A stretch of 64,000 bases of DNA from Hymenobacter glacieicola (GTDB taxonomy: Bacteria > Bacteroidota > Bacteroidia > Cytophagales > Hymenobacteraceae), in contig NZ_BMGS01000001.1 in NCBI RefSeq assembly GCF_014640315.1, positions 558,001 through 622,000 on the forward strand. The letters are read 5' to 3'. The position numbers and the translations under genes were made by a program. Under the pieces are notes generated by a model. It was not told the origin of the DNA and searched no databases. It saw nothing but the letters and a program-made list of their open reading frames with translations. Shown piece by piece: positions 16,815 to 25,971 of this stretch (position 1 is the stretch's first letter; every line of letters begins with the position of its first letter).

Positions 16815-17341
16815 TGCAGGCAGGCACGATACTTCTTGGGGTAGGCCTGCTGCTGGGCTCAGTTGGTGCGGCCGTGGCTCAGCAGCAGGATCCGAAGCCG
16901 GCCGGCGCGCCGTTTAGCCGGGCCAATATCATTTTGGCCTACACTTCTGCTCCGCCCGACTCCGTGCTCACGCGGCTACGGCAGCATGTAGCCTCCCGCG
17001 GGTTTATCATCGACAGTCTGGACGCAGCCCGTGGCTTGCTGACAACCAAGGTGGTAGTGCCCGCCCAGCGCCCGGAGGAACAACTGAAGCTGCGGGCTGT
17101 GCGCGTGGCGGGCGGCTGGAAACTGACGGGTCTGTTTACCTTGGAAGGGCCCGGACGCGGCAATGCTACTGCGTTTCCGGCGCAGTTCCTGGGCCTGGAA
17201 AACGCCCCTGCTAAAACTGCCTTTCGGCAGGTGGAAGCCCTGGCCCGGGCCGTGCCCCAAGCAACGCTTCGCTATGACCGCGGCAAAGTCAGTTTCAGCG
17301 CCTTTACGCAGCTGGAAGAAGCCTTGAAAGCTGTGTGGTAG
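16814..17341 (+). CDS. Small secreted hypothetical protein coupled to the PLP enzyme
   Basis: 175 residues starting with GTG in the TAGTG overlap with the preceding stop. Signal peptide to about residue 23 (GAAVAQ). The mature part has SPPDSVLTRLRQ-like amphipathic segments and mixed strands with no family motif I recognise. Tight overlap says it is translated from the same mRNA as the Cys/Met enzyme, although one product is cytoplasmic and the other exported; a functional link is not evident. A hairpin terminator follows directly. Confidence 0.7.
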   Translation: MQAGTILLGVGLLLGSVGAAVAQQQDPKPAGAPFSRANIILAYTSAPPDSVLTRLRQHVASRGFIIDSLDAARGLLTTKVVVPAQRPEEQLKLRAVRVAGGWKLTGLFTLEGPGRGNATAFPAQFLGLENAPAKTAFRQVEALARAVPQATLRYDRGKVSFSAFTQLEEALKAVW

Positions 17342-17360
17342 CAGAAAATCACCTTGTTCT

Positions 17361-17390
17361 GAACGCCCGGTCTTATGGCCGGGCGTTCGT
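17361..17390 (+). terminator. Hairpin terminator
   Basis: 10-bp arms GAACGCCCGG/CCGGGCGTTC (17361-17370 and 17379-17388) just after the preceding stop, followed by GTGTTTG; the U-tract is weak. Confidence 0.6.
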
Positions 17391-17519
17391 GTTTGCGGTG
17401 GGGTAGGCGCGGCCCCCGGTTAGCCGGCGAACCGGGGGTAAGCAAACGCCGGTGGCAATCTGCCGCGGCGGAAATGGCGTACATCTTGGCTCCGGTTTTC
17501 CTATGAGCCGGACTTCCTG

Positions 17520-18224
17520 ATGCGGATTCTACCTTTTCTCTTCCTGCTGCTGGGGTTCAGCTGCACCCAGCCCACCTCCGACCCAGCACCACGTCCTGCC
17601 GGGCCCACCGCGCCGGCCCCCACCAGCGCCCCGGTTAGCTATTTGGCCCTCGGCGACTCGTATACCATTGGCGAGGGTGTAGCCGAAGCCGACCGCTGGA
17701 GCGTACAGTTGTCCCGGCAGGGCCAGACGGCCGGGATTCAGTCCCCCGACATCATTGCCCAAACCGGCTGGACTACTTCCCAATTACTCCAGGCTATTCG
17801 GGCTCGCAACAATATGCGGACTTACGAGCTGGTTTCGTTGCTTATTGGTGTGAACAACCAGTACCAAGGACTGCCACTGGCTACCTACCGCACCGAGTTT
17901 CGGGAGTTGCTGCAAACGGCCATTCGCTTTGCCGGCGGCCGCCCGGGCCGGGTGGTGGTGCTGTCCATCCCGGACTGGGGTCAGTCGCCCTACGCCCGGC
18001 GCATGGACCCAGCCCGGATTGCTTCGGAAATCGACCAGTACAACGCCGTGGCCCGGCAGGAGTGCACCCAGGCCGGCGTGGCCTTCGTGGATATTACCGA
18101 CCTGACCCGCGCCGCGGCCGGCGACCCAACCCAGTTTGCCAATGACGGGCTGCACTACTCCGGCAAGCAGATGCAGCAGTGGGCCCTGCGAGCGTGGCCG
18201 GTGGTGCGGCAGCTGTTGCCGTAA
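17520..18224 (+). CDS. SGNH/GDSL hydrolase lipoprotein
   Basis: 234 residues. Lipobox LGFSC (Cys15) and a Pro/Ala-rich tether, then the SGNH blocks: GDSY with nucleophile Ser47, GVNNQ (block III, Asn112/113) and the catalytic DGLH pair (Asp209, His212). It is an esterase or lipase-like hydrolase anchored in the envelope; the substrate is unknown. Length and spacing of the blocks fit the family. It is preceded by a terminator and followed by a co-directional NAPE-PLD-like hydrolase 129 nt later; co-regulation is possible but not shown. Confidence 0.88.
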   Translation: MRILPFLFLLLGFSCTQPTSDPAPRPAGPTAPAPTSAPVSYLALGDSYTIGEGVAEADRWSVQLSRQGQTAGIQSPDIIAQTGWTTSQLLQAIRARNNMRTYELVSLLIGVNNQYQGLPLATYRTEFRELLQTAIRFAGGRPGRVVVLSIPDWGQSPYARRMDPARIASEIDQYNAVARQECTQAGVAFVDITDLTRAAAGDPTQFANDGLHYSGKQMQQWALRAWPVVRQLLP

Positions 18225-18353
18225 GGATTGCCTATGCGGTGGGTAAGAGGGAAGGGAGGGCCTGGTAGCGGCTCGTTTTTGCGGCTGCCATAAGGTAAAA
18301 GCCGTGCTATACCGTCAACGGGGGCAGGCTTGCCTCTTGAGCCCCTGATTTCT

Positions 18354-19340
18354 ATGAAAACACCTTCGCGCTTTACCGGCAAAAAGTACCTGAACACCGT
18401 GCCCACCAGCATGTCGATGAACTATGGGCGCTTGGTGCGCCGCTGGCTGCTGGGGAAGGAGGAACGGGAGCCTCGCCGGTCACTGGGCCCTTTCCGCGCC
18501 GATGCGGGAGCATTGCAGGAACCCGTGCCCCCTGCCGCCCTGCGCGTAACCTGGCTTGGACATTCGAGTACCCTACTTGAACTAGATGGCAAGCGGTTCC
18601 TGACCGATCCGGTGTGGCGGCGGCGGGCCTCGCCGGTGGCCCTGGGGCCGAAGCGCTTTTTCGCCCCGCCGCTGCCGCTGGCCGAGTTGCCCGAACTGGA
18701 TGGCGTTATTCTCTCCCACGACCACTACGACCACCTCGACAAAGATGCTATTCGGGCGCTGGCGCCTACGGGCGTAAACTTCTACTGTCCGCTGGGGGTA
18801 GGGGCCCACCTGCGCCGCTGGGGCGTACCCGCCGCCCAGATAACGGAGCTGGACTGGTGGCAGGAAGTTAAGGTAGGAGAGACGCACACGCTGGCGGCCA
18901 CGCCGGCCCGGCATTTCACCGGCCGCCGCCTCACTCGCGACAATACGCTTTGGGCCTCCTGGTGCCTGCTCGGCCCTACGCACCGCGCTTTTTTCGGCGG
19001 CGACTCTGGCCCCTACGAGTCCGGGTTCCGGGAAATTGGCGCCGCCTACGGCCCCTTCGACCTGGTGATGCTCGAAATTGGTGCCGCCGATGAGCAGTGG
19101 GCCGACATCCATATGGGTCCCGATGAGGCGCTGGTGGCTTACCGGGCCCTGGGCGGCGGGGCGTTGCTCCCCCTGCACTGGGCCACGTTCAACCTGGCTT
19201 TCCACAGCTGGCACCAACCCGCCGACCGCCTGGTTGCCGCCGCCAGCCCCGCCGTGAAGCTGCTGTTACCTGCCCCCGGCCAGCGCGTAGATGTAGCCGC
19301 CGGGCCGTTGCCGGGGCAGTGGTGGCAGGCTTACCTCTAG
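18354..19340 (+). CDS. Metallo-beta-lactamase fold hydrolase, NAPE-PLD/UlaG-like
   Basis: 328 residues from the ATG at 18354. The N-terminal segment KYLNTVPTSM is typical of the NAPE-PLD branch. The zinc motif SHDHYDHLD places HxHxDH at residues 122-127. Further ligands are suggested by ARHFTGR, FGGDSGPY and LPLHWATFNLAFH. Bacterial members act on phosphodiester or lactone substrates, sometimes phospholipids; the substrate here is not predictable. No signal peptide, so cytoplasmic. The upstream in-frame TTG would only add eight residues. Confidence 0.88.
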   Translation: MKTPSRFTGKKYLNTVPTSMSMNYGRLVRRWLLGKEEREPRRSLGPFRADAGALQEPVPPAALRVTWLGHSSTLLELDGKRFLTDPVWRRRASPVALGPKRFFAPPLPLAELPELDGVILSHDHYDHLDKDAIRALAPTGVNFYCPLGVGAHLRRWGVPAAQITELDWWQEVKVGETHTLAATPARHFTGRRLTRDNTLWASWCLLGPTHRAFFGGDSGPYESGFREIGAAYGPFDLVMLEIGAADEQWADIHMGPDEALVAYRALGGGALLPLHWATFNLAFHSWHQPADRLVAAASPAVKLLLPAPGQRVDVAAGPLPGQWWQAYL

Positions 19341-19602
19341 GCTAAAGAATACACCAGGGTCAATAGAGGTGCCACGCCTAATGCATGAACACGTTGTTAA
19401 CGACCAAGGCTCAGCAAGCAGCACGCAGCGTCTTGCTTGGCTGCTGTTGTCATCAACAAGTGCTCTGCATGACGGCTTTTTAAGTTTATGGCCATACTCC
19501 AGTCAAGTAGCAACCAAAACGAGAGGGTAGGACAAACAAAACCGGCGGCTGGTTGTAGTATCCGCACTTGCCGCCCAAATAAGTGAATCGGTCGGCCTCT
19601 TT
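19341..19602. other. Intergenic region before the leader-peptide promoter
   Basis: About 260 nt with imperfect inverted segments (GCTCAGCAAGCAGCA / CTTGCTTGGCTGCTG near 19410-19450), but no gene or clear terminator. Confidence 0.4.
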
Positions 19603-19610
19603 TACCTTTG
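19603..19610 (+). promoter_or_regulatory. -7 box TACCTTTG for the Cys-rich leader and TonB receptor unit
   Basis: Exact TAnnTTTG followed by CCGC, ending 4 nt before the GTG of the leader ORF, so the mRNA would start at or next to the start codon. It is the only such box between 19341 and the receptor start at 20022. Confidence 0.6.
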
Positions 19611-19614
19611 CCGC

Positions 19615-19752
19615 GTGAAAAATTATTCCTCAGCCGCTTCTGCTTGGCAGGCTAGCCGGTTGAAACCAACTGGCGTTTTTCTGCACACATCTTGTTCGCC
19701 TGCTGCTGGGGTAGCAAGTGCGGGGGCAGGCTGCTGTTGCTGTTGTTGGTAA
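19615..19752 (+). CDS. Putative 45-residue leader peptide ending Cys5-Trp
   Basis: GTG start, 45 codons, TAA stop. The peptide begins (f)MKNYSSAASAWQASRL, carries one Cys in the middle (HTSCSPAAG) and ends GAGCCCCCW, that is five consecutive Cys codons (TGC TGT TGC TGT TGT), a Trp and the stop. It sits four bases behind a perfect -7 box and 269 nt upstream of a TonB receptor with no gene between. Downstream, 19766-19777 is a perfect 12-nt palindrome, and 19780-19795 can form a weak hairpin before GATTTTT. This is the architecture of a ribosome-stalling attenuator. Not proven as translated; no family is recognised. Cysteine sensing is inference. Confidence 0.55.
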   Translation: MKNYSSAASAWQASRLKPTGVFLHTSCSPAAGVASAGAGCCCCCW

Positions 19753-20021
19753 AGTGAGCGGCTGCGGCTGCGCAGCCCTGGGCTATTTGCTGCCCGATTT
19801 TTCGTTTCCTCCGGCTGCTTTCCTTTTGAGCTGAACGCTACCGGCCATTGGCCCTTGGGTTGCGTATGCGGCAGAAAGGCCGTCAGTTCCGCTGGCGGCT
19901 GCCCTACCTAAGTCCCGGGCACGTGTTGATGGAGGTAAACCAGATCCTTTTGTGAGTTGAACCGGCCGCGGCCCCCGGGTGGGCGCTGATGGCTGGCCGT
20001 ATTTCCCTTTTTCCGTTTCTT
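19753..20021 (+). promoter_or_regulatory. Candidate attenuator and long 5' leader of the TonB receptor
   Basis: 269 nt between the leader ORF and the receptor. GGCTGCGCAGCC (19766-19777) is self-complementary. GCAGC/GCTGC (19772-19776 and 19789-19793) or GGGC/GCCC (19780-19783 and 19792-19795) could form alternative stems ahead of GATTTTT (19796-19802). The Cys-codon tract (CAGGCTGC) is itself complementary to the GCAGCCCTG just downstream, giving a plausible switch. Stems are short, and folding was judged by eye only. Confidence 0.35.
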
Positions 20022-22769
20022 ATGAACTCTCTTTTCCCAAGCCGAATCGGGTTGGCCGCGGCATTGTCGCTGACCAGCTTTGTTGCTGTTGCCCAAAACG
20101 TGTCTGTTTCGGGGCGCGTGACCAATGCCGCCGGGCAGGGCCAGCCGGGCGTAACCGTGCTGGAGCGCGGCACCACCAACGGCACCAGCACCGATGCTGA
20201 CGGCCGCTACCGCCTGGAGGTAGCGCCTACGGCTACCCTGGTTTTCTCCGCCATCGGTGCCACTACCCAGCAGCTGCCCCTGAACGGACGTACCAGCCTG
20301 GACGTGCGCCTCACCGACAATGAAACGGCCCTGAATGAGGTAGTGGTAACCGGCTCCCGCGCTACCGAAGGCCGCTCCAACATCCTGACCACCTCGCCCG
20401 TCGATGTTATTTCGGCCCGCGAAATCAAGGCCTACGCCCAGACCGATGTCACCCAGATTCTGACCTACATTGCCCCGTCTTTCCAAAGCAGCCGCCAGAC
20501 GGTAACTGATGGCACTGACTTTGTGGACCCGGCCACCCTGCGCGGCCTCGGGCCCGACCAGGTATTGGTGCTGGTGAATGGCAAGCGCCGCCACACTTCC
20601 GCCCTGGTAAACATCAACGGCACGCCCGGCCGCGGTTCGGTAGGAACCGACATGAACGTTATTCCGCCCGCGGCCATCAAGCGCATTGAGGTACTGCGCG
20701 AGGGCGCGGCGGCTCAGTACGGCTCCGATGCCATTGCCGGCGTCATCAATATTCAGCTCAAGGACGACACCACCGGCGTATTTGCCAGTAGCACCGTGGG
20801 CCAGACCGTAGAAGGCGACGGGGAGCTGGTGCAGGCCGATGCCAACGCCGGTTTCGGGCTGGGTCGGCGCGGTTTCGTGAACGTGAGCGGGCAGTTCAGC
20901 AACCGCTCCTTCGTGGACCGCAGCCGCCCCGACACGGCTCCGCTGATTTACCTCGGCAGCAACGGTAACTACCCTGCCAGCGCCAACACCGACCAGCGAA
21001 AGCGCGAGTTGAAGGCCCAGGACGACGCCCTGGTAGCCGAGCGCGGCTTCAACCGCCGCAACATCCGGGTGGGCAGCTCCGACGTGCGCACCTACGGGGG
21101 CTTCCTGAATTCAGCTTACACCCTGGCCCCCAGCCTGGGGTTGGAAGCCTACGTAACGGGCGGCCTCACCCGCCGCACCGGTCGGGCTGGCGCCCTCTAC
21201 CGCCTGCCCAACCAGGCTACCCAAAGCGACCTGACGATTTACCCCAACGGCTACCTGCCCTTTATCAACAGCACCGTCGATGACGCCTCGCTGATTACCG
21301 GCGTGCGCGGCAACGTCCTGGGCTTCGCGGCCGATCTGAGCAACACCTACGGCCGCAACAGCCTGCGCTACGACGTCACGAATACGCTGAACGCTTCGCT
21401 GCCCCAAGGCACCAGTCCCACGGAGTTTTACGCGGGCACGCTCATCTTTCAGCAGAACACCGTGAACCTGGGCTTCTCGCGCAAGTTCACCAGTGTACCT
21501 GCCCTGAGTACCCTGAACGTAGCCTTCGGGGGCGAGTTCCGCACCGATATGTTTGAGATTGAAGCCGGGGAAGAAGGCTCCTACCTGGCCGGTACTCGCA
21601 CCGTGAACGGGGCCCGCGCAGCCTTTGGGGCCCAGGGCTTCCCCGGCTACAAGCCCCAGGATGCCACCGACCGTACCCGCACCAACGTGGCCGGCTACGT
21701 GGATCTGGAAAGTGACATCACGGAAAAGTTGCTGGTGAGCGTGGCGGGTAGGGCCGAGCGCTACTCCGATTTTGGCAACAACGTGAGCGGCAAGCTAGCG
21801 GCCCGCTACAGCATTCTGCCCGACCTGGCCGTGCGTGGTAACCTGGGCAACGGCTTCCGGGCTCCCTCTTTGCAGCAGCGCTACTTCACGAACTCCAGCA
21901 CGCAGTTTACCAGCGGCGAACTGCGCGAGGTACTGACCACCAACAACGACGACCCCCTGACCCGGGCCTTCGGCATTGGCTCTTTAAAGCAGGAAAAGTC
22001 GAAGAACTACAGCCTGGGCCTGACGGCGCGCGTGCTCAGAACGATTACGCTGACCGTGGATGCCTACCAGATTGACATCGACGACCGGATTGTGCTGTCC
22101 TCGCAGTTTAACCGCGGCAACGCGGCCGTGAACACCATTCTCGGGACGCTACCGGTGCAGGGCATCCAGTTCTTTGCCAACGCCGTGAACACGCGCACCC
22201 GCGGCGTGGATATTGTAGCCAATGAGCGGTTGCAGCTCGGGGCCGAAAGCCGCCTGACCCTGACGGCCGCCGCCAACTTCAACGAAACCACGGTGCGCAG
22301 CTTTAACAGCTCGCCCTTCATCGACGCTAACCCCAGCCTGCAAAACACGCTCTTTGATCGGGCCCAGCGTGCACGCCTCGAAAACGGTCAGCCCCGCAGC
22401 AAAATCAACCTGAGCGCCGACTACGGCTACCGGATGTTCAGCGTGAACCTGCGCACCGTGCGCTTCGGGGAAATCCAGACCAAGGATGCCAACCCCGAGC
22501 GTTCCTTTATCGACCAGACCTTCTCGGCCAAGTGGGTGACCGACCTGGTGCTCAGCGCTCAGGTACTTAAGAACGTGGGCGTAAGCATCGGGGCCAATAA
22601 CCTCTTCAACGTCTACCCCGACCGCCTCTACCAGGACCCCAACAACAACGAGCAGAGCCTGACCTACTCTACGCTGGATGCTACCAACCGGGGCCGCTTT
22701 CCCTACAGCTCCAACCAGTTCGGCTACAGCGGCGCCTTCTATTTCGGCCGCGTAAACCTGTCCTTCTAA
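20022..22769 (+). CDS. TonB-dependent receptor, first of tandem pair
   Basis: 915 residues. I start at the ATG at 20022 (MNSLFPSRIGLAAALSL...AVAQ), which opens directly on the signal peptide; an upstream ATG at 19989 would bury it. A CarboxypepD-like domain (about 27-110) is followed by the plug with SPVDVISAREIK, LRGLGPDQVLVLVNGKRRH, and LREGAAAQYGSDAIAGVIN, then a beta-barrel ending VNLSF. The plug is of the type also seen in Caulobacter and Xanthomonas receptors; the substrate is unknown. It is preceded by the Cys-run leader and followed by a terminator. Its paralogue lies 357 nt downstream. Confidence 0.92.
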   Translation: MNSLFPSRIGLAAALSLTSFVAVAQNVSVSGRVTNAAGQGQPGVTVLERGTTNGTSTDADGRYRLEVAPTATLVFSAIGATTQQLPLNGRTSLDVRLTDNETALNEVVVTGSRATEGRSNILTTSPVDVISAREIKAYAQTDVTQILTYIAPSFQSSRQTVTDGTDFVDPATLRGLGPDQVLVLVNGKRRHTSALVNINGTPGRGSVGTDMNVIPPAAIKRIEVLREGAAAQYGSDAIAGVINIQLKDDTTGVFASSTVGQTVEGDGELVQADANAGFGLGRRGFVNVSGQFSNRSFVDRSRPDTAPLIYLGSNGNYPASANTDQRKRELKAQDDALVAERGFNRRNIRVGSSDVRTYGGFLNSAYTLAPSLGLEAYVTGGLTRRTGRAGALYRLPNQATQSDLTIYPNGYLPFINSTVDDASLITGVRGNVLGFAADLSNTYGRNSLRYDVTNTLNASLPQGTSPTEFYAGTLIFQQNTVNLGFSRKFTSVPALSTLNVAFGGEFRTDMFEIEAGEEGSYLAGTRTVNGARAAFGAQGFPGYKPQDATDRTRTNVAGYVDLESDITEKLLVSVAGRAERYSDFGNNVSGKLAARYSILPDLAVRGNLGNGFRAPSLQQRYFTNSSTQFTSGELREVLTTNNDDPLTRAFGIGSLKQEKSKNYSLGLTARVLRTITLTVDAYQIDIDDRIVLSSQFNRGNAAVNTILGTLPVQGIQFFANAVNTRTRGVDIVANERLQLGAESRLTLTAAANFNETTVRSFNSSPFIDANPSLQNTLFDRAQRARLENGQPRSKINLSADYGYRMFSVNLRTVRFGEIQTKDANPERSFIDQTFSAKWVTDLVLSAQVLKNVGVSIGANNLFNVYPDRLYQDPNNNEQSLTYSTLDATNRGRFPYSSNQFGYSGAFYFGRVNLSF

Positions 22770-23126
22770 GCGTTGACCGCCTTACTAAAAAAGCCGCCCA
22801 GATGAGTTCTGGGCGGCTTTTCTGTTCTTTATCGAAACGGGCTTATCTACTCGTCGATAAAGCCTGGGGAGTAGCGGTAAGGCTTGATGCGCAGAAAACT
22901 CAGATTGACAACTGCGCGGGTTCACGCAGGAAGTGAAGCCTGCTTACAGCTACAGTAAGGGCTGATTACGGAGGATAACGCGCTTACAGTGCCTGCCTTC
23001 GTTTGGCAGGTCGAACGGTTGTATTGCTGAGTATTACCATTCTGTGATTATATTGACTCAATTGTAGTCTGCTGCGCCGGGAGATTCTGCAAGTCATATG
23101 CTGTTTGAAACCTTATTTCAGTTTGT
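22770..23126. other. Spacer between the tandem receptors
   Basis: Begins with a terminator. The rest contains small hairpins (for example CTGCC-TTCGTTT-GGCAG near 23003-23019). No second Cys-rich leader ORF and no exact TAnnTTTG box was found, so the second receptor's promoter is unassigned. Confidence 0.45.
22789..22821 (+). terminator. Terminator after the first tandem receptor
   Basis: 13-bp arms AAAAGCCGCCCAG / CTGGGCGGCTTTT with a 7-nt loop and U-tract. Confidence 0.85.
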
Positions 23127-25967
23127 ATGAAGAGACTTCTCCTCCTGCCCGCCGTTGCTATTGCCCTGGTAAGCCAGGCGCAAGCCCAGAACATCACCGT
23201 CACGGGGCGCGTGACCAATGCCGCCGGCCAAACCCAACCGGGCGTCACGGTGCTGGAACGCGGCACCACCAACGGCACCAGCACCGATGGCAACGGTCGT
23301 TTCGAGCTTTCTGTGTCGCCTACGGCTACGCTGGTTGTGTCGGCAGTGGGTTCGGCTACCCAGCAGATTCCGCTTAACGGCCGCACTACCCTCGAGGTGC
23401 GCCTGCAAGATGCCGCCACTGACTTGAATGAGGTGGTAGTCACCGGTTCGCGGGCCACGGAAGGCCGCTCCAATGTGCTGACTACCTCGCCCGTCGACGT
23501 TATTTCGGCCCGCGAAATCAAGGTCTTTGCCCAAACCGACGTTTCGCAGATTCTGACTTATATCGCGCCCTCATTCCAGTCGTCACGGCAAGCTATTTCC
23601 GATGGTACCGACCACGTCGATCCGGCCTCCCTGCGCGGCCTCGGGCCCGACCAGGTGCTGGTGCTGGTGAATGGCAAGCGTCGCCACTCCTCGGCCCTGG
23701 TAAACATCAACGGTACGGTGGGCCGCGGTTCGGTAGGAACTGACCTGAACACGATTCCGAATGCGTCCATCAAGCGTATTGAGGTGCTACGCGACGGGGC
23801 TGCCGCCCAATACGGTTCCGATGCCATTGCCGGCGTCATCAACATTCAGCTCAAGGACGACACCACCGGCGTGCAGGCCAGCAGCACCGTGGGCCAAACC
23901 TACGAGAGCGACGGCCGCCTGTACCAAGCCGATGCCAACGTGGGCGTGGGTCTCAACGGGCGGGGCTACCTGGATTTGAGCGGGCAGTTCAGCAACCGCG
24001 GCTACACCAACCGCAGCGGCGTAGATACGGCCCCGCTGATTTACCTGGGCGGGAACAGCGGTACGTATCCTGCCAGCGCCAACACCGAGCAACTGCGCCG
24101 CAACCTGAAGGCCCAGGACGACGCCCTGGTGGCCCAGCGCGGCTACGACCGGCGCAACCTGCGCCTGGGTCAGTCGGAGGCCCGCACCTACGGGGGCTTC
24201 CTGAACTTTGGCTATACACTGGTGCCCGCGGTTGGGCTGGAGGCCTACGTAACGGCCGGAGCCTCCCGGCGCACGGGCAAGGCCGCCGGCTTCTACCGCC
24301 TGCCCAACCAAATTACCCAAACTGATGCCACCCTGTACTCCAACGGTTTCCTGCCCTTTATCAATACCACCATCATCGACCAGTCGATTATTACGGGGCT
24401 GCGGGCGCGGGCGCTGGGCTTCGATATTGACCTGAGCAACACCTTCGGCCGCAACGAAATTGCCTTTGACATTAGCAACACGCTCAACGCTTCGCTACCC
24501 GTTGGCATCAGCCCCACGAATTTCTACGCCGGCACCATTGCCTTCCGCCAGAACACGAGCAACCTAAACTTCACGCGCCGCTTTACCAACGTGGCCGTGC
24601 TGAGCACCCTGAACGTAGCCTTCGGGGCCGAATACCGCGACGACAACTACCAGATTGAGGCCGGTGAGCGAGGCTCCTACGAAAACTACGGCCGCGTAAT
24701 TGCGCCGGGTCCGCCACCGACCTTTGCGGCGGCCGGAGCCCAGGTGTTTCCCGGCTACCAGCCCTCCGATGCCCTAAACCGCTCGCGCACCAACACGGCC
24801 GGCTACGTGGATCTGGAAAGTGACATCACGGAAAAGTTGCTGGTGAGCGTGGCAGGTAGGGCCGAGCGCTACTCCGATTTCGGCAACAACGTAAGCGGTA
24901 AGCTGGCCGCCCGCTACAGCATCCTGCCCGATGTAGCCGTGCGCGGGGCAATCAGCAACGGTTTCCGGGCTCCCTCTTTGCAGCAGCGCTACTTCACCAA
25001 TACCAGCACCCAATTCGTGCAGGGCGCCCCCAACCAGGTACTGACCGTGAACAACGATAACCCCATTGTGCGCAACGGCTTTACGGCGGGCGGCGCGGGG
25101 CAGCAGGGCTTTGGTATTGGCTCTTTGAAGCAGGAAAAGTCGAAGAACTATAGCCTGGGCCTGACGGCGCGCATTCTGAAAACCGGTACCATCACGCTGG
25201 ATGCCTACCAGATTGATATTCAGGACCGGATTGTACTCAGCAGCCAGTTTAGCCGTGCCAACCCCACGGTAGCCGCCATTCTGGGGAACTTGCCGGTAAG
25301 CCAGGTGCAGTTTTTTGCTAACGCCGTGAACACCCGTACTCGCGGCATTGATGTGGTAGCCAACCAGCGCCTGGACCTGGGCCCGGGCCGCCTGATCCTG
25401 ACAGTGGCCGCCAACTTCAACGAAACCGAAGTACGTAAAGTCAACAGCTCGTCCACTATCGACGCCGACCAAACTGGTCTACAGAATACACTCTTTGACC
25501 GCCAGCAGCGCGGCCGCCTGGAAAACGCCCAGCCCCGCAGCAAAATCAACCTCACAGCCGGCTACGCCCTGGGGATTTTCGGCGTGGAAGCGCGCACGGT
25601 GCGCTTCGGGGCCGTGCAGTACAAAGATGCCCGCCTGGATAATCCCGGTGCCAACAACGGCTTCCTGTTCTCCAGCATCGACCAAACCTTCTCGGCCAAA
25701 TGGGTAACCGACCTGACGCTGAGCGCCCAAGTAACCAAGCAGATTGGCCTGACGGTAGGGGCCAGCAACCTCTTCGATGTGTACCCGGACAAGTACCGCG
25801 TGAATGAGCTGAATAACGAGCAAAACGTAGCCGTGGGCGCCCTGGCCTACAACTCCTCCCGCGACAACACCAACCGGGGTCGCACCATTTACAACCCCAA
25901 CCAATTCGGCTACAACGGCGGCTTCTACTTCGCCCGCGTCATCGTGAACCTGCCAACCTCTAGGTAG
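23127..25967 (+). CDS. TonB-dependent receptor, second of tandem pair
   Basis: 946 residues with signal peptide MKRLLLLPAVAIALVSQAQAQ. Domain order is as in the preceding receptor: regulatory beta-sandwich, plug with ALRDG-type GAAAQYGSDAIAGVIN, and barrel. It is clearly a duplicate: most of the plug is shared, and nucleotide identity is complete over about 57 nt (24798-24854 against 21699-21755). Differences cluster in surface-loop segments, for example a Gly/Pro-rich insertion near residue 535 (APGPPPTFAAAGAQ), suggesting altered ligand or phage exposure. Substrate unknown. It ends directly before a very strong bidirectional terminator. Confidence 0.92.
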   Translation: MKRLLLLPAVAIALVSQAQAQNITVTGRVTNAAGQTQPGVTVLERGTTNGTSTDGNGRFELSVSPTATLVVSAVGSATQQIPLNGRTTLEVRLQDAATDLNEVVVTGSRATEGRSNVLTTSPVDVISAREIKVFAQTDVSQILTYIAPSFQSSRQAISDGTDHVDPASLRGLGPDQVLVLVNGKRRHSSALVNINGTVGRGSVGTDLNTIPNASIKRIEVLRDGAAAQYGSDAIAGVINIQLKDDTTGVQASSTVGQTYESDGRLYQADANVGVGLNGRGYLDLSGQFSNRGYTNRSGVDTAPLIYLGGNSGTYPASANTEQLRRNLKAQDDALVAQRGYDRRNLRLGQSEARTYGGFLNFGYTLVPAVGLEAYVTAGASRRTGKAAGFYRLPNQITQTDATLYSNGFLPFINTTIIDQSIITGLRARALGFDIDLSNTFGRNEIAFDISNTLNASLPVGISPTNFYAGTIAFRQNTSNLNFTRRFTNVAVLSTLNVAFGAEYRDDNYQIEAGERGSYENYGRVIAPGPPPTFAAAGAQVFPGYQPSDALNRSRTNTAGYVDLESDITEKLLVSVAGRAERYSDFGNNVSGKLAARYSILPDVAVRGAISNGFRAPSLQQRYFTNTSTQFVQGAPNQVLTVNNDNPIVRNGFTAGGAGQQGFGIGSLKQEKSKNYSLGLTARILKTGTITLDAYQIDIQDRIVLSSQFSRANPTVAAILGNLPVSQVQFFANAVNTRTRGIDVVANQRLDLGPGRLILTVAANFNETEVRKVNSSSTIDADQTGLQNTLFDRQQRGRLENAQPRSKINLTAGYALGIFGVEARTVRFGAVQYKDARLDNPGANNGFLFSSIDQTFSAKWVTDLTLSAQVTKQIGLTVGASNLFDVYPDKYRVNELNNEQNVAVGALAYNSSRDNTNRGRTIYNPNQFGYNGGFYFARVIVNLPTSR

Positions 25968-25971
25968 ACGG

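Noticed and set aside
22770..23126. Second Cys-rich leader peptide before the second tandem receptor
   Set aside because: All frames were read; no short ORF with a Cys run and no TAnnTTTG box was found.
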